This document shows positions 32,743-41,599 of a stretch of 64,000 nt of DNA, one piece after another; the first letter of the stretch is position 1; each line of letters begins with the position of its first letter. The position numbers and the translations under genes were made by a program. The stretch spans positions 3,079,365 to 3,143,364 of the forward strand of contig NZ_MWQN01000001.1 of the NCBI RefSeq assembly GCF_002024165.1. Direction: 5' to 3'. Origin of the DNA: Embleya scabrispora. Its GTDB lineage: Bacteria; Actinomycetota; Actinomycetes; Streptomycetales; Streptomycetaceae. The notes under the pieces were generated by a model, which saw nothing but the letters and a program-made list of their open reading frames with translations, was not told the DNA's origin and did not search any database.

Positions 32743-35085
32743 TTACACGTCACGCTTCCAACGCGGCTTGCGGTCGCCCGCACCACCGGCCGGACGGTCG
32801 TAGTGCCCGTCCCGACGCGGCGCGCGATCGTGCGAACGCTCGCCCGGGCCCGAGCCGTACGACGGACGGTCGCCGTAGGACGGCCGGTCGCTGCCATAGG
32901 TCGGCCGGTCGCCACGCGGGGCGCGGTCGCTGCCGTACGCGGGCCGGTCGGTGCGCGGCGCCCGGTCGCCGTACGACGGACGGTCGCCGCGGTAGCCACC
33001 CTCGCGCCGGTCGCCACCGCCGTAGGACGGACGCTCACCGGTACGCGGCGCGCGGTCCCCGTACGAGGGACGGTCACCACGCGGGGCGCGGTCGCCGTAG
33101 GACGGACGGTCACCACCTCGCGCGGAACGGTCGCCGCCGTACGACGGACGGTCGTTGTACGCGGGCCGGTCGCCACGGGGGCCCCGGTCACTCTGCGGAC
33201 GGTCGCCGCGGTAGCCGCCCTCACGCCGGTCGCCGCCGCCGTAGGAGGGACGGTCACCGGTACGCGGGCCCCGGTCGCCATAGGACGGACGGTCGCCACG
33301 CGGCGCACTCCCACGACGGTCGCCGCCGCGGTCGCCGTACGACGGACGGTCGCCGCGGTCACCGCGGTAGCCACCCTCGCGCCGGTCCCCACGGTCCCCA
33401 CGGTCGCCCCGGTCCCCGCGGTCGCGGTCCGGGCGCTCGTAGCGCTCGGTGCGCATCGGGACGTCGCCGTTCTTGGCCGCCTCGGCCAGCTCGGCCGCCT
33501 TGCGGCGCAGCTCGGCGGCCTCGGCCTTGAGCTCGACGATGCGAAGCGCGAGCCGCTCCGCCTCGGCCTCGGCCTCGACCGCGGCGTCCGCCACGGACTG
33601 CGCCTTGACCTCGGACAGCGTGCGCGCGCCGGTCAGCTTGCGCATCTCCGGGTCGTTGGAGCCCTGCACCCGAAGGCGGGTCGGCTCGACGCCGGCGTCC
33701 TCCATCAGGCGGTCCACCGTGCGGCGCTGGTGCGGCAGCGCGAGGGTGACCACCGCACCGGCCTCGCCGGCGCGCGCGGTACGACCCGCGCGGTGCAGGT
33801 AGTCCTTCGAGTCGGCGGCCGGGTCCACGTGCAGGACCAGGTCGATGCCGTCGACGTGGATGCCGCGGGCGGCGACGTCGGTGGCGACCAGGACCGGCGT
33901 GCGGCCCTCCTTGTACTCGGCCAGGGTGCGGGTACGCGCGCCCTGGGTCATGCCGCCGTGCAGCGCCTCGGCGCGGACACCGGCCTCGCGCAGCTGCTGC
34001 GCGACGCGGTCGGCGCCGAACTTGGTCCGCACGAAGATCATCGTGCGCCCGCGACGGGCCGCGATGGCCGCCGTGACGTACGTCTTGTCCTTCGGCTGCA
34101 CCACGAGCACGTGGTGCGACATGGTGGTGACCGAGGACGCGTGCGGGTCCACCGAGTGGGTGACCGGGTTGACCAGGTACTTGCGGACGATCGCGTCCAC
34201 GCCCTTGTCCAGCGTGGCGGAGAACAACATCCGCTGACCGCCGGCCGGGATCAGGTCGAGCAGCGCGGTCACCTCGGGCAGGAAGCCCATGTCCGCCATC
34301 TGGTCGGCCTCGTCGAGGATGGTGATCTCGACGTTGTCCAGCACGGCCGAACCGCGGTCGACCAGGTCCTGGAGCCGACCCGGGGTGGCCACCAGGATCT
34401 CGACGCCGCGTTCGAGCGCGAAGATCTGCTTCGGCATCGACATGCCGCCGGTGACGGTCTTCATCCGCAGGTCGAGGATGCGACCGTACGGCTCGAGCGC
34501 GTCGTGCACCTGCATCGCGAGCTCACGCGTCGGGGTGAGGATCAGCGCGAGGGGGCGCCGGGCGCGGGCCTTGCGGCCGGAGAGCCGGGTGAGCATCGGC
34601 AGGCCGAAGCCCAGCGTCTTGCCGGAGCCGGTACGACCGCGGCCGAGGATGTCCTTGCCGGCCATCGCGTCCGGCAGCGTCGCGGCCTGGATCGGGAACG
34701 GGTGGGTCACGCCGCGGCGCGCGAGCGCCTCCACGACGTCCTTGTGCAGACCGAACTCGGCGAAGCTGGGGCCGGTCGGCTCGGGCTTCTCATCGGCCTC
34801 GGTCTCGGCCTCGTCCGAAGCCTCGATCCGCTCGTCGGCCTCTTCGTCGTTCTCGACGCCCGCCTCGGCGTCGGTGTCGGTGTCGGTGTCCTCGTCGGCG
34901 TCCGCCGCGGACACGGTGTCGTCGTCGTTCGCGACGACCTCGTCGGCAATCTCGATGGCGATCTCGGTGATCTCCGAAGCGACCTCGGTCACCTCGGCTG
35001 CCTGCGCATCCGCCACACCCTCCTGCACCTCGGCACCTTCGGTACCGGGCATGGGCGTAGCAGTGTCATTGGCATAGGGGGGCAT
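32743..35085 (-). CDS. DEAD-box RNA helicase with long repetitive basic tail
   Basis: 780 residues. An acidic low-complexity N-terminus (1-105) precedes the core: Q-motif region from Phe108, GRTGSGKT 150-157, PTRELA, TPGRL, DEAD 258-261, SAT 289-291 and HRAGRTARAG. A helical segment follows (about 505-545), then some 230 residues built of repeated GDRPSYGD/RREGGYRGDR units, disordered and RNA-binding in type. It unwinds RNA, probably in ribosome assembly or cold adaptation, as RhlE/DeaD-like enzymes do. GGAAGG lies seven bases before the ATG. Monocistronic with its own terminator. Confidence 0.93.
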   Translation of the reverse strand: MPPYANDTATPMPGTEGAEVQEGVADAQAAEVTEVASEITEIAIEIADEVVANDDDTVSAADADEDTDTDTDAEAGVENDEEADERIEASDEAETEADEKPEPTGPSFAEFGLHKDVVEALARRGVTHPFPIQAATLPDAMAGKDILGRGRTGSGKTLGFGLPMLTRLSGRKARARRPLALILTPTRELAMQVHDALEPYGRILDLRMKTVTGGMSMPKQIFALERGVEILVATPGRLQDLVDRGSAVLDNVEITILDEADQMADMGFLPEVTALLDLIPAGGQRMLFSATLDKGVDAIVRKYLVNPVTHSVDPHASSVTTMSHHVLVVQPKDKTYVTAAIAARRGRTMIFVRTKFGADRVAQQLREAGVRAEALHGGMTQGARTRTLAEYKEGRTPVLVATDVAARGIHVDGIDLVLHVDPAADSKDYLHRAGRTARAGEAGAVVTLALPHQRRTVDRLMEDAGVEPTRLRVQGSNDPEMRKLTGARTLSEVKAQSVADAAVEAEAEAERLALRIVELKAEAAELRRKAAELAEAAKNGDVPMRTERYERPDRDRGDRGDRGDRGDRREGGYRGDRGDRPSYGDRGGDRRGSAPRGDRPSYGDRGPRTGDRPSYGGGDRREGGYRGDRPQSDRGPRGDRPAYNDRPSYGGDRSARGGDRPSYGDRAPRGDRPSYGDRAPRTGERPSYGGGDRREGGYRGDRPSYGDRAPRTDRPAYGSDRAPRGDRPTYGSDRPSYGDRPSYGSGPGERSHDRAPRRDGHYDRPAGGAGDRKPRWKRDV

Positions 35086-35260
35086 GCAAAACCTTCCGGA
35101 TGCGGCCCGTCTCGAAGGTCCGCAGCCGAAATGTGGTCGCACGAGAAAGCGACACTTCTGCGGAGCACCAGAACGAGCCTACGAGGCGCCGCGACTCGTG
35201 GCAGCGCCTGGATATGGGCAAAGCGATTCACCAGCGTACCCGATCACTGCGCGTTTACGC

Positions 35261-36757
35261 CTATCGGGTGCGTTCGTACTCCACCCTCAGACGTGCGTCC
35301 TCGTGCACCACGAGCAGCCTCGGGCGCTGCCACGACCAGTGCTCGGGGAGCAGGAACAGCGTCCCCGGGGCACGCCGCAACAAGCGCAGTCCGGTGTAGC
35401 GGTAACGATAGGAAGCACCGATTTCTTCCTCGACCGCGATCCCGTCCTCGGACCGCATCCGCAGATCCTGCACCGAGTAGAGCACCACCCCGGTGCGCCG
35501 CGGCAGTTGGTGTGCGACGACCCGGCCGTCGTCGCGCCCCGACACCTTCGCGTACGACCCCGACGCCCAGAACAGGCACAGCACCACGACCGCGGCGGTG
35601 AGCAGCGCCGGCAGCGACCACGGCCGCCCGCCCGTGGCGGAACCGCGCCGGTGCGCACCGATCCGACGCGAGAGCAGCACCCCGTACGCGCAGATCGACA
35701 GTCCGACCGCGAGCGCCCCGGGCAGCAGCAACGGCTCCCAGCGCGGATCCCGCACCGGCCACCGGTGTGCGGCGAGCAGGACCGCGACCGGCACCACGAA
35801 CCACGCACCGCGCAGCGTACGAACGCACCATCCGGCGATCCGCCGATGCCGGCGCAGCCACGCCAGCAGCCGGGGGTGCGCCATCCGCGCGGCGAGCAGC
35901 CCGCCGGTGACCACGAGCAGCGGCCGATACAGGGTGCACAGACCGTCCGCCAGATAATCCCGGGCCGGCGTGCCCAGCACGCTTTCGTCGAACCCGAGGT
36001 AGTCGGACCGGGCCTCGGCGCGGGTCCAGCCGAAGTGGTACAGCAGGCCCGCGAGGATCAGCGCGGGCACCACGAAGAAGGTCGCGAACTCCCAACCGGC
36101 GCCGGTCGATCGCTCCTCGGGCAGCCCGCGCGCGACCTCGGCGCGGGCGGTCTCGGCGACCCGGCGGCCCCGGTGCGCGGACCGGTGCCGCCGCGCGGCC
36201 CGCCGCTCCGTCGCCACGGCCTCGTGTTCGACGCGGGGCGCGCTCGGGATCACGTCGGGTTCGCCGAACCACTCGGCGAGCATCGACACCGGCTCGCCGC
36301 GGGAGACCTCCGAAACCTCCGCCACCTCCGCCACTTCGGCCGTGAGGTTGCCGCCGGTGCGGAAGAGGGCGAAGTCCCCCGCCGGGTCGCCGATTCGACC
36401 CGGGTGCGGGATCCGGAGGACCGCATGCCCGACGGTCCCCGCATCCCGCGCCCCCGGTTCGGCCGCCGGGTCCGACCCGAAGTCCTCGACGTCGCCGGAG
36501 CCGGCGGCGAGCCGGTCGCGCGGCGGCTCCGGACTCCCCCACGCCTCGCCGGCGACCGGTTCGTACGGCTGTGCGCTCGGCACCGGACGCCGGGCGTCGC
36601 GAGCACGCGGCACGGCCGGCTGCCCCGCGTGCTCCGGCTCCGCCCGGGGCGTCCCGGGGTCGCGCGCGGCATCGGCCGACCGCCGATCGGGCTCGCCCAC
36701 GCGGGTCGACGATCCGGTTCCGGGAAACTCGGGCTCGTCGTCGGCGAAGTCCGTCAT
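35261..36757 (-). CDS. multi-pass membrane protein of unknown function
   Basis: 498 residues. The first ~225 are hydrophilic, Pro/Arg/Glu-rich and disordered, including a short AEVAEVAEVSEVS repeat at about 140. Membrane segments follow near 227-243 (FATFFVVPALILAGLLY), 283-300, 323-340, 350-370 and 390-407, and a C-terminal soluble part (about 415-498) ends VVHEDARLRVEYERTR. I do not recognise the family; similar long-tailed membrane proteins are common in Streptomyces. Upstream is the crcB pair, divergent. Confidence 0.65.
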   Translation of the reverse strand: MTDFADDEPEFPGTGSSTRVGEPDRRSADAARDPGTPRAEPEHAGQPAVPRARDARRPVPSAQPYEPVAGEAWGSPEPPRDRLAAGSGDVEDFGSDPAAEPGARDAGTVGHAVLRIPHPGRIGDPAGDFALFRTGGNLTAEVAEVAEVSEVSRGEPVSMLAEWFGEPDVIPSAPRVEHEAVATERRAARRHRSAHRGRRVAETARAEVARGLPEERSTGAGWEFATFFVVPALILAGLLYHFGWTRAEARSDYLGFDESVLGTPARDYLADGLCTLYRPLLVVTGGLLAARMAHPRLLAWLRRHRRIAGWCVRTLRGAWFVVPVAVLLAAHRWPVRDPRWEPLLLPGALAVGLSICAYGVLLSRRIGAHRRGSATGGRPWSLPALLTAAVVVLCLFWASGSYAKVSGRDDGRVVAHQLPRRTGVVLYSVQDLRMRSEDGIAVEEEIGASYRYRYTGLRLLRRAPGTLFLLPEHWSWQRPRLLVVHEDARLRVEYERTR

Positions 36758-36917
36758 CGGCCCGATGCCCCCTGGGTGGTCACCGGTTCAGCATGGCCAG
36801 GGAGCAACTCCCGCTCCAATTTCGAGACACCGCCCGTCACCCGTTCGGCGGCGGCGCGTGATGGCGCGCCGGGAGCGTGCACGATCCCGGGCGGCAACCG
36901 GGCCCGGGAGTACTAGC

Positions 36918-37309
36918 GTGGCCCGGGTGCCCCCGTTCCGACTCCTCGCCGTGATCTCGCTCGGCGGCGCCATCGGCGCGTCGGCCCGCTGGGGATCGCG
37001 GAGGCGATGCCGCACGCGGGGACCGCCTTCCCCTGGGCGACGCTGATCACCAACGTGCTCGGCTGCCTGCTGATGGGCGTCCTGATGGGCGTGACCCCGC
37101 CCGACCCGCTGCTGCGCCCGTTCCTGGGCACGGGGGTCCTGGGCGGCTTCACCACGTTCTCCACGTTCGCGGTCGAGACCCGCACCCTGCTCGCGGGCCA
37201 CGCGTGGCTCACCGCCTGGCTCTACGCGGCCGGCAGCGTGCTCCTCGGCGCGACCGCGGTCCACCTCGGCCTGGCCGCCGTGCGCCGCTCGCGCGGAGCG
37301 GCCGGATGA
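36918..37309 (+). pseudogene. crcB: fluoride channel subunit CrcB/FluC, first copy, with apparent one-base frameshift
   Basis: From the GTG at 36918 (GGGAG seven bases upstream) the protein begins normally (LLAVISLGGAIGASARWG) but then leaves frame. From 36995 another frame continues the family sequence (IAEAMPHAGTAFPWATLITN, then FLGTGVLGGFTTFSTFAVET). Adding one G to the GGGG run at 36991-36994 restores a 130-residue CrcB with normal length and motifs. Either the gene is broken, uses slippage, or the base is a sequencing error. It overlaps the second crcB gene (ATGA), typical of heterodimeric Fluc pairs. Confidence 0.8.
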
Positions 37310-37656
37310 TCCCGCTGATGGTGGTCCTCGGCGCCCTGGTCGGCGCGCCCGCCCGCTACCTGACCGACCGATACGTCTCCACGCGGTGGAAGTCGGCCTT
37401 CCCGTGGGGCGTGCTCACGGTGAACGTGGTCGGCTCGCTGATCCTGGGCATCGTCACCGGCCTCGCCCCCGGGGAGCGGGTGGCCACCCTCGTCGGCACC
37501 GGCTTCTGCGGCACGCTCACCACATTCAGCACGTTCGCCTACGCGACGGTGGAACTGCACACCCTGGGCCAACGCCTGCTCGCCGCCCTGTACGTACTCT
37601 TCAGCGTCACCCTCGGCCTGACCGCCGCCGCCCTCGGCTACGCCCTGGCCCGCTGA
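37306..37656 (+). CDS. crcB: fluoride channel subunit CrcB/FluC, second copy
   Basis: 116 residues with four hydrophobic helices. It shows family motifs GALVGAPARYLTDRYV, FPWGVLTVNVVGSLILGIV and the conserved GFCGTLTTFSTF. It exports fluoride passively as a dimer. Its ATG overlaps the stop of the first crcB by four bases, so both would be co-translated. If the first copy is truly broken, heteromeric channel formation would fail unless this subunit works alone. Confidence 0.92.
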   Translation: MIPLMVVLGALVGAPARYLTDRYVSTRWKSAFPWGVLTVNVVGSLILGIVTGLAPGERVATLVGTGFCGTLTTFSTFAYATVELHTLGQRLLAALYVLFSVTLGLTAAALGYALAR

Positions 37657-37662
37657 CCCGCC

Positions 37663-38013
37663 TCAGCCGTACCCGTGCTCATGCAACCAGGCGTCCCCGA
37701 TCCCGAAGTGATGCGCCACCTCGTGCACGACGGTCACCTCGACCTCCTCGACGACGTGTTCGTACGTCTCGCAGATCCGCAGGATCGGGTTGCGGTAGAC
37801 GGTGATCCGGTCCGGCAACACCCCGGCGTACCAGTCCCCGCGCTCGGTCAGCGGGATGCCCTCGTACAGACCGAGCAGGTTGGTCCCGTGCTCCCCGGCG
37901 GGGTCGGGTTCGTCCTCGACGAAGATCGCCACGTTGTCCATGAGCTTGGTCAACTCGGGCGGGATCCGGTCCAGGGCCTCGGCCACCAGTTCCTCGAACT
38001 CCTCGCGCGACAT
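37663..38013 (-). CDS. small metallopeptidase-family protein (zincin-like, HEVAHHFG)
   Basis: 116 residues. HEVAHHFG at 97-104 gives the HExxHxxG zinc motif, preceded by LPDRITVYRNPILRICE. This matches the actinobacterial 'metallopeptidase family' of minigluzincin/possible-zincin size. GAGGGG precedes the ATG at 38013. It is cytosolic with no signal peptide. Convergent with crcB. Activity is known for few homologues, so the function is inferred from the motif. Confidence 0.85.
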   Translation of the reverse strand: MSREEFEELVAEALDRIPPELTKLMDNVAIFVEDEPDPAGEHGTNLLGLYEGIPLTERGDWYAGVLPDRITVYRNPILRICETYEHVVEEVEVTVVHEVAHHFGIGDAWLHEHGYG

Positions 38014-38149
38014 CTCCAACACCCCCTCATTCTGCGGCCTCCGCCCCCGCCCCGCGGGGCCCCGGTTATCCGCTTTGCAAGCGCCGGCGAAAACCCCGTA
38101 TAGTTCGGGACGTCCCCGACGGCAACAAGACGCCGGACACGGCCAACAA

Positions 38150-38222
38150 GCCCCCATCGTCTAGTGGCCTAGGACGTCGCCCTTTCAAGGCGGTAGCACG
38201 GGTTCGAATCCCGTTGGGGGCA
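38150..38222 (+). tRNA. tRNA-Glu (anticodon TTC)
   Basis: 73-nt cloverleaf: GCCCCCA/TGGGGGC acceptor stem, anticodon stem CGCCC/GGCGG-type with loop reading TTC, T-arm GGTTCGAATCC, discriminator A; no encoded CCA. First of a three-tRNA cluster. Confidence 0.96.
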
Positions 38223-38327
38223 CGCACCAACCCCCTCGGGGGCCGCAACAAGCCGGACAGCCAGTACGGTAGGGTTCAACACGAAACACCGCGAGGGAAA
38301 CCCGGGAAGCCGGGAAGAGATCGCAGA

Positions 38328-38402
38328 GGTCCTGTGGAGCAGTTTGGAGTGCTCGTCACCCTGTCAAGGTGAAGGCCGCGGGTTCAAATCCCGTCAGGAC
38401 CG
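38328..38402 (+). tRNA. tRNA-Asp (anticodon GTC)
   Basis: 75-nt cloverleaf: GGTCCTG/CAGGACC acceptor stem, loop TGTCAA in stem CACC/GGTG (anticodon GTC), T-arm GGTTCAAATCC, discriminator G, no CCA. Lies 105 bp after tRNA-Glu. Confidence 0.96.
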
Positions 38403-38446
38403 CAAGATGGAAGATCGGGGCGCCGAAAGGCGCCCTGATCCATCGA

Positions 38447-38523
38447 GGCCAGGTAGCTCAGTTGGTACGAGCGTCCGACTGAAAATCGGAAGGTCGGCGG
38501 TTCGACCCCGCCCCTGGCCACCA
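38447..38523 (+). tRNA. tRNA-Phe (anticodon GAA)
   Basis: 74-nt cloverleaf plus encoded CCA: GGCCAGG/CCTGGCC acceptor stem, anticodon stem CCGAC with loop reading GAA, T-arm GGTTCGACCC, discriminator A at 38520. Followed by an intrinsic terminator. Confidence 0.96.
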
Positions 38524-38547
38524 GGCGTACCGGCCGAACCGGCCTGC

Positions 38548-38587
38548 AAGCCCCGAAGCCGTTCACATACGGCAACGGGGCTTTTTT
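38548..38587 (+). terminator. intrinsic terminator of the tRNA cluster
   Basis: Stem GCCCCG...CGGGGC with an inner GCCGT/ACGGC stem, followed directly by TTTTTT. Lies 25 bp after tRNA-Phe. Confidence 0.88.
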
Positions 38588-38654
38588 GTCGTGCTCGTGC
38601 ACCGCCGCAGGCGCTCGGGGTCCGCCCGGCAGCGCCCTCCTATGATCCTGGGCC

Positions 38655-39548
38655 ATGGACTGGTTGGCGCGCGCCGCGACGCTGAGGCAGTGGACGAGCA
38701 AGGGCGTCCGTGCTCCGCACAAACCCCTGCTGCTGCTCTACGCCCTCGCCCGACACCAGCAGGACGCGGACCGGGAGTTGGCGTACACCGCCGTCGAGGA
38801 CGACCTCAAGCGACTGCTCGCCGAGTACGGGCCGCGCGGACGCACATCGCCCGCGTACCCGTTCCACCACCTGGTGAGCGACGGGGTGTGGGAGGTCCGC
38901 ACGAAAGGCGGCCACGGCAGCCCCGGCACCAACGTGGGTGACTTACGAGCGTCCGGCGCCGCCGGGCGCCTCGCCGCGGACCTGCGCTCGTCGCTGCGGA
39001 GCGACCCCGCCCTGCTGGGCCGGATGGCGCGTACCGTGCTCGACCTGCACTTCCCGCCCTCGCTCCACCGGGAGTTGTGCGATGCCGTCGGGCTGGAGAT
39101 CGAGGACGCCGAGACCCGGCCGCTGATTCCGGGGCAGCGGCGCCGCAGCCCGGCGCTGCGCGAACTGGTACTGACCGCCTACGAATACCAGTGCGCGTTC
39201 TGCGGCTACGACGGCCGCATCGGCGCCATGCCCGTCGGACTCGAGGCCGCCCACGTGCGCTGGTGGGCCCTCGGCGGCCCGGACGAGGTGGCCAACGCCG
39301 TGTGCCTGTGTTCGCTGCATCACAAACTCTTCGACAAGGGCGTCCTCGGGGTGAGCGACGAGCACCGCGTGATGGTCGCGCAACGCTTCGTCGGACACAG
39401 CGCCGCCGCCCGCGATCACGTCCTCGCCCTGACCGGGCGCCCCCTGCTCGGCCCCCAACCCGGGGCCTCGCCGATCGCCCCCGATCACCGGTCGTGGCAC
39501 ACGGACCAGGTCTTCCAGGGACCGGCCCGTCCCGCCGCCGCGGCCTGA
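38655..39548 (+). CDS. HNH endonuclease with sulfur-binding-domain-like N-terminus (candidate phosphorothioation-dependent restriction enzyme)
   Basis: 297 residues. The N-terminus carries APHKPLLLLYALARHQ at 20-35 and YPFHHLVSDGVWEV at 68-81, hallmarks of the sulfur-binding domain of ScoMcrA/SprMcrA-type enzymes. The C-terminal HNH has Cys180-x-x-Cys183 (CAFC), His200 (EAAHV), Asn214, and His222-His223 (SLHHKLFDKG). Known SBD-HNH enzymes of this size cut phosphorothioate-modified DNA as type IV restriction. It begins 67 bp after the tRNA terminator, a place where acquired genes often sit. Modification specificity cannot be read from the sequence. Confidence 0.78.
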   Translation: MDWLARAATLRQWTSKGVRAPHKPLLLLYALARHQQDADRELAYTAVEDDLKRLLAEYGPRGRTSPAYPFHHLVSDGVWEVRTKGGHGSPGTNVGDLRASGAAGRLAADLRSSLRSDPALLGRMARTVLDLHFPPSLHRELCDAVGLEIEDAETRPLIPGQRRRSPALRELVLTAYEYQCAFCGYDGRIGAMPVGLEAAHVRWWALGGPDEVANAVCLCSLHHKLFDKGVLGVSDEHRVMVAQRFVGHSAAARDHVLALTGRPLLGPQPGASPIAPDHRSWHTDQVFQGPARPAAAA

Positions 39549-39674
39549 GCGGCGCGACCACGATCGCGCCGGCCCCCTCCTTCGCCGGCCGGGGGCCGGC
39601 CCACCTGGGTGCAGTGTGCGGTTCGGCTTCGTGTCCCTCGGGTTCGCGGCGGCGGCGGTCGGAATACTGCGGGC

Positions 39675-40406
39675 ATGAGTGCCGCTGACGGGTTCGATCG
39701 GGCGTTGCCCGCGCATGCTCCGCACGACGAGGGCATGGGGGCGCGGTTGAACTGGTTGCGAGCGGCGGTGCTCGGGGCCAATGACGGGATCGTCTCCACC
39801 GCCGGTCTCGTGGTGGGGGTGGCCGGGGCCACCGACGAGCGCGCGCAGTTGCTCACCGCGGGGCTGGCCGGGCTGCTCGCCGGATCGTTGTCGATGGCCG
39901 CCGGCGAGTACGTCTCGGTGAGCACCCAGCGCGACGCGGAGCGGGCCGCGCTGGTCCAGGAGCGCCGCGAGCTGAGCGACGAACCCGAGGCCGAGCTCGA
40001 CGAGTTGACCGGGCTCTACGAGAAGCAGGGGCTCACCCGACCGGTGGCGCGCGAGGTGGCCGAGCAGCTCACCGCGCACGACGCGCTCGCCGCGCACGCC
40101 CAGGTCGAGCTGAAGATCGATCCGGACGAGCTGACCAACCCGTGGCACGCGGCCGGCGCCAGCTTCCTCGCCTTCACCGTCGGCGCCCTGTTGCCGCTGC
40201 TCGCGATGGTGTTGCCGCCCGCCTCGATCCGGCTGCCGATCACGGTGGCCGCCGTGCTCGGCGCGCTGGTCCTGTGCGGCTGGAGCGGCGCCCGCCTCGG
40301 CGGCGCCCCGCCGACCCGCGGGATCGTCCGCACCACCGCCGGCGGGGCCCTGGCGATGGCGGTCACCTACGCCGTGGGCACCCTGCTCGGCGCCAACGGA
40401 GTCTGA
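39675..40406 (+). CDS. VIT1/CCC1-family transporter
   Basis: 243 residues. The family opening RLNWLRAAVLGANDGIVSTAGLVVGVAGA is present with the SMAAGEYVSVSTQRDAE motif. A cytoplasmic acidic metal-binding segment lies at about 85-160, and further membrane helices lie near 160-185, 190-210 and 220-240. VIT family proteins move Fe2+ or Mn2+. The start at 39675 gives MSAADGF. No operon partners are visible. Confidence 0.9.
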   Translation: MSAADGFDRALPAHAPHDEGMGARLNWLRAAVLGANDGIVSTAGLVVGVAGATDERAQLLTAGLAGLLAGSLSMAAGEYVSVSTQRDAERAALVQERRELSDEPEAELDELTGLYEKQGLTRPVAREVAEQLTAHDALAAHAQVELKIDPDELTNPWHAAGASFLAFTVGALLPLLAMVLPPASIRLPITVAAVLGALVLCGWSGARLGGAPPTRGIVRTTAGGALAMAVTYAVGTLLGANGV

Positions 40407-40492
40407 CCGGGATCCCGGCACCGGACACCCGACGACTGATTCGCCACAAAAAGCTGCGGATTGGTGCCGAAAAATATGTTTAAAGTGGAGAC

Positions 40493-40822
40493 ATGAGCCA
40501 ACTCTTCGACGCCGAGCCGCCCTCCTGCCCCCTCGCGGGGGTCGTGGACGCGTACCTGCCCCGGCTCGCGGAGTTCGCCTTCGAGCCGGGGCTGGTCGCC
40601 GCGGTGGACCAGCACGCAGCGGCGGTGCGCACCTCGCTGGCCGCCGACGGCGCGGGGTTGATCCCGCGCCAACTGCGCCGCGAGGACCTCGCCGACTATG
40701 TGCTGGGGTTCACCGACGTACTGGCCGAAACCGACTGGCGCGAGCCGGTCGGCTACGACTTCGCCGCGTTGCGCCTGACCGCCGTGTGCTGGCTGGTCCG
40801 CGAACACGATCTTTTGGGTTGA
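40493..40822 (+). CDS. small DUF6401-like actinobacterial protein
   Basis: 109 residues, mainly helical and acidic, ending [18 protein letters not shown]. It resembles the short DUF6401 proteins of actinomycetes, but I hold this only moderately. GTGGAG lies six bases before the ATG, and upstream is an A/T-rich stretch (AAAAATATGTTTAAAG) likely to be its promoter. Function unknown. Confidence 0.6.
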   Translation: MSQLFDAEPPSCPLAGVVDAYLPRLAEFAFEPGLVAAVDQHAAAVRTSLAADGAGLIPRQLRREDLADYVLGFTDVLAETDWREPVGYDFAALRLTAVCWLVREHDLLG

Positions 40823-40825
40823 GCG

Positions 40826-41599
40826 TCACCGGCGTTCCTCGCGCGTCTGCGCGGGCTGCCCGGCGATCGCGTCACCGCGGCCCCGCTGGTACGCGTTGAC
40901 GCTGGCCCGCGCGTTGGCGGTCTCGCGCTCGGCCACATCCAGCCAGCGGTCCCAGCGCTGCCGCATCGGCTGGACCAGGCCGCCGCCGACGCCGACGATC
41001 ATGATGCCCGCGATGGTGGCGAGCACCGCGGTCAGTACCGGACCGGTGATCGCCCCGGCGATGCCGGCCTGGCCGAGCGCGGCGATCACGCCGAGCGCCA
41101 CGATGAAGGCCCAGGCGATGGTGCCCATCGTCTTGCCGTACGAGACCGCGCCGAGCGCCGAGCGCACGATGTCGCGCACCGCACCGGCGATGGCCATCGC
41201 GACGACCACGATCACCAGCGCCACGATGCCGCGCGGGATCCACAGCACGATGGCCCGGAGCATGTCGCTGATCGGGTTCGGTCCGAACACCCCGAAGCCC
41301 AACTGCAGCGTCATCAGCAGGATCGCGTAGTAGACGACCTTGGCGATGATCCCGGTGGCGTCGTATTTGGAACCCTCCAGGGTCTTGGCGACCCCGCCGC
41401 GTTCGGCCACCTTCTCGAAGCCGACCTTGCGCAGCACCCGGTCGAGGACTCGCGCGATCACCTTCGCGACGATCCAGCCGATCACCAGGATCACGAGGAA
41501 CGCGATCAGCTTCGGCACGAACGTCGCGAAGGAGGACCACGCGTCCGTGAACCCCTTGCTGAAGTCGACCGACAGCGCAAGATCCTGAGTCTGTGTCAT
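40826..41599 (-). CDS. mechanosensitive-channel-like membrane protein (conserved TM-helix repeats)
   Basis: 257 residues. Repeated membrane segments begin with FVPKLIAFLVILVIGWIVAKVIARVLDRVL, followed by the GVAKTLEGSKYDATGIIAKV block and PRGIVALVIVVVAMAIAGAV. These match the conserved TM-helix repeat domain (PF05552-like) of small-conductance mechanosensitive channel relatives. It lacks the long beta domain of MscS, so channel function is uncertain. GAGGG precedes the ATG at 41599. The C-terminus is charged and ends in a basic tail. Confidence 0.8.
   Translation of the reverse strand: MTQTQDLALSVDFSKGFTDAWSSFATFVPKLIAFLVILVIGWIVAKVIARVLDRVLRKVGFEKVAERGGVAKTLEGSKYDATGIIAKVVYYAILLMTLQLGFGVFGPNPISDMLRAIVLWIPRGIVALVIVVVAMAIAGAVRDIVRSALGAVSYGKTMGTIAWAFIVALGVIAALGQAGIAGAITGPVLTAVLATIAGIMIVGVGGGLVQPMRQRWDRWLDVAERETANARASVNAYQRGRGDAIAGQPAQTREERR

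Noticed and set aside
31987-35601. A very long + strand open frame (over 1,200 codons) antisense to the DEAD-box gene
   Set aside because: It results from the repetitive GC-rich coding sequence of the helicase tail and core; no family motifs, and the - strand frame is clearly the real gene.
37007-37309. The 100-codon frame starting at 37007 as a complete short CrcB
   Set aside because: The first 30 residues of the family, including the GGAIGASAR motif, lie just upstream in another frame; a frameshift explains it better.
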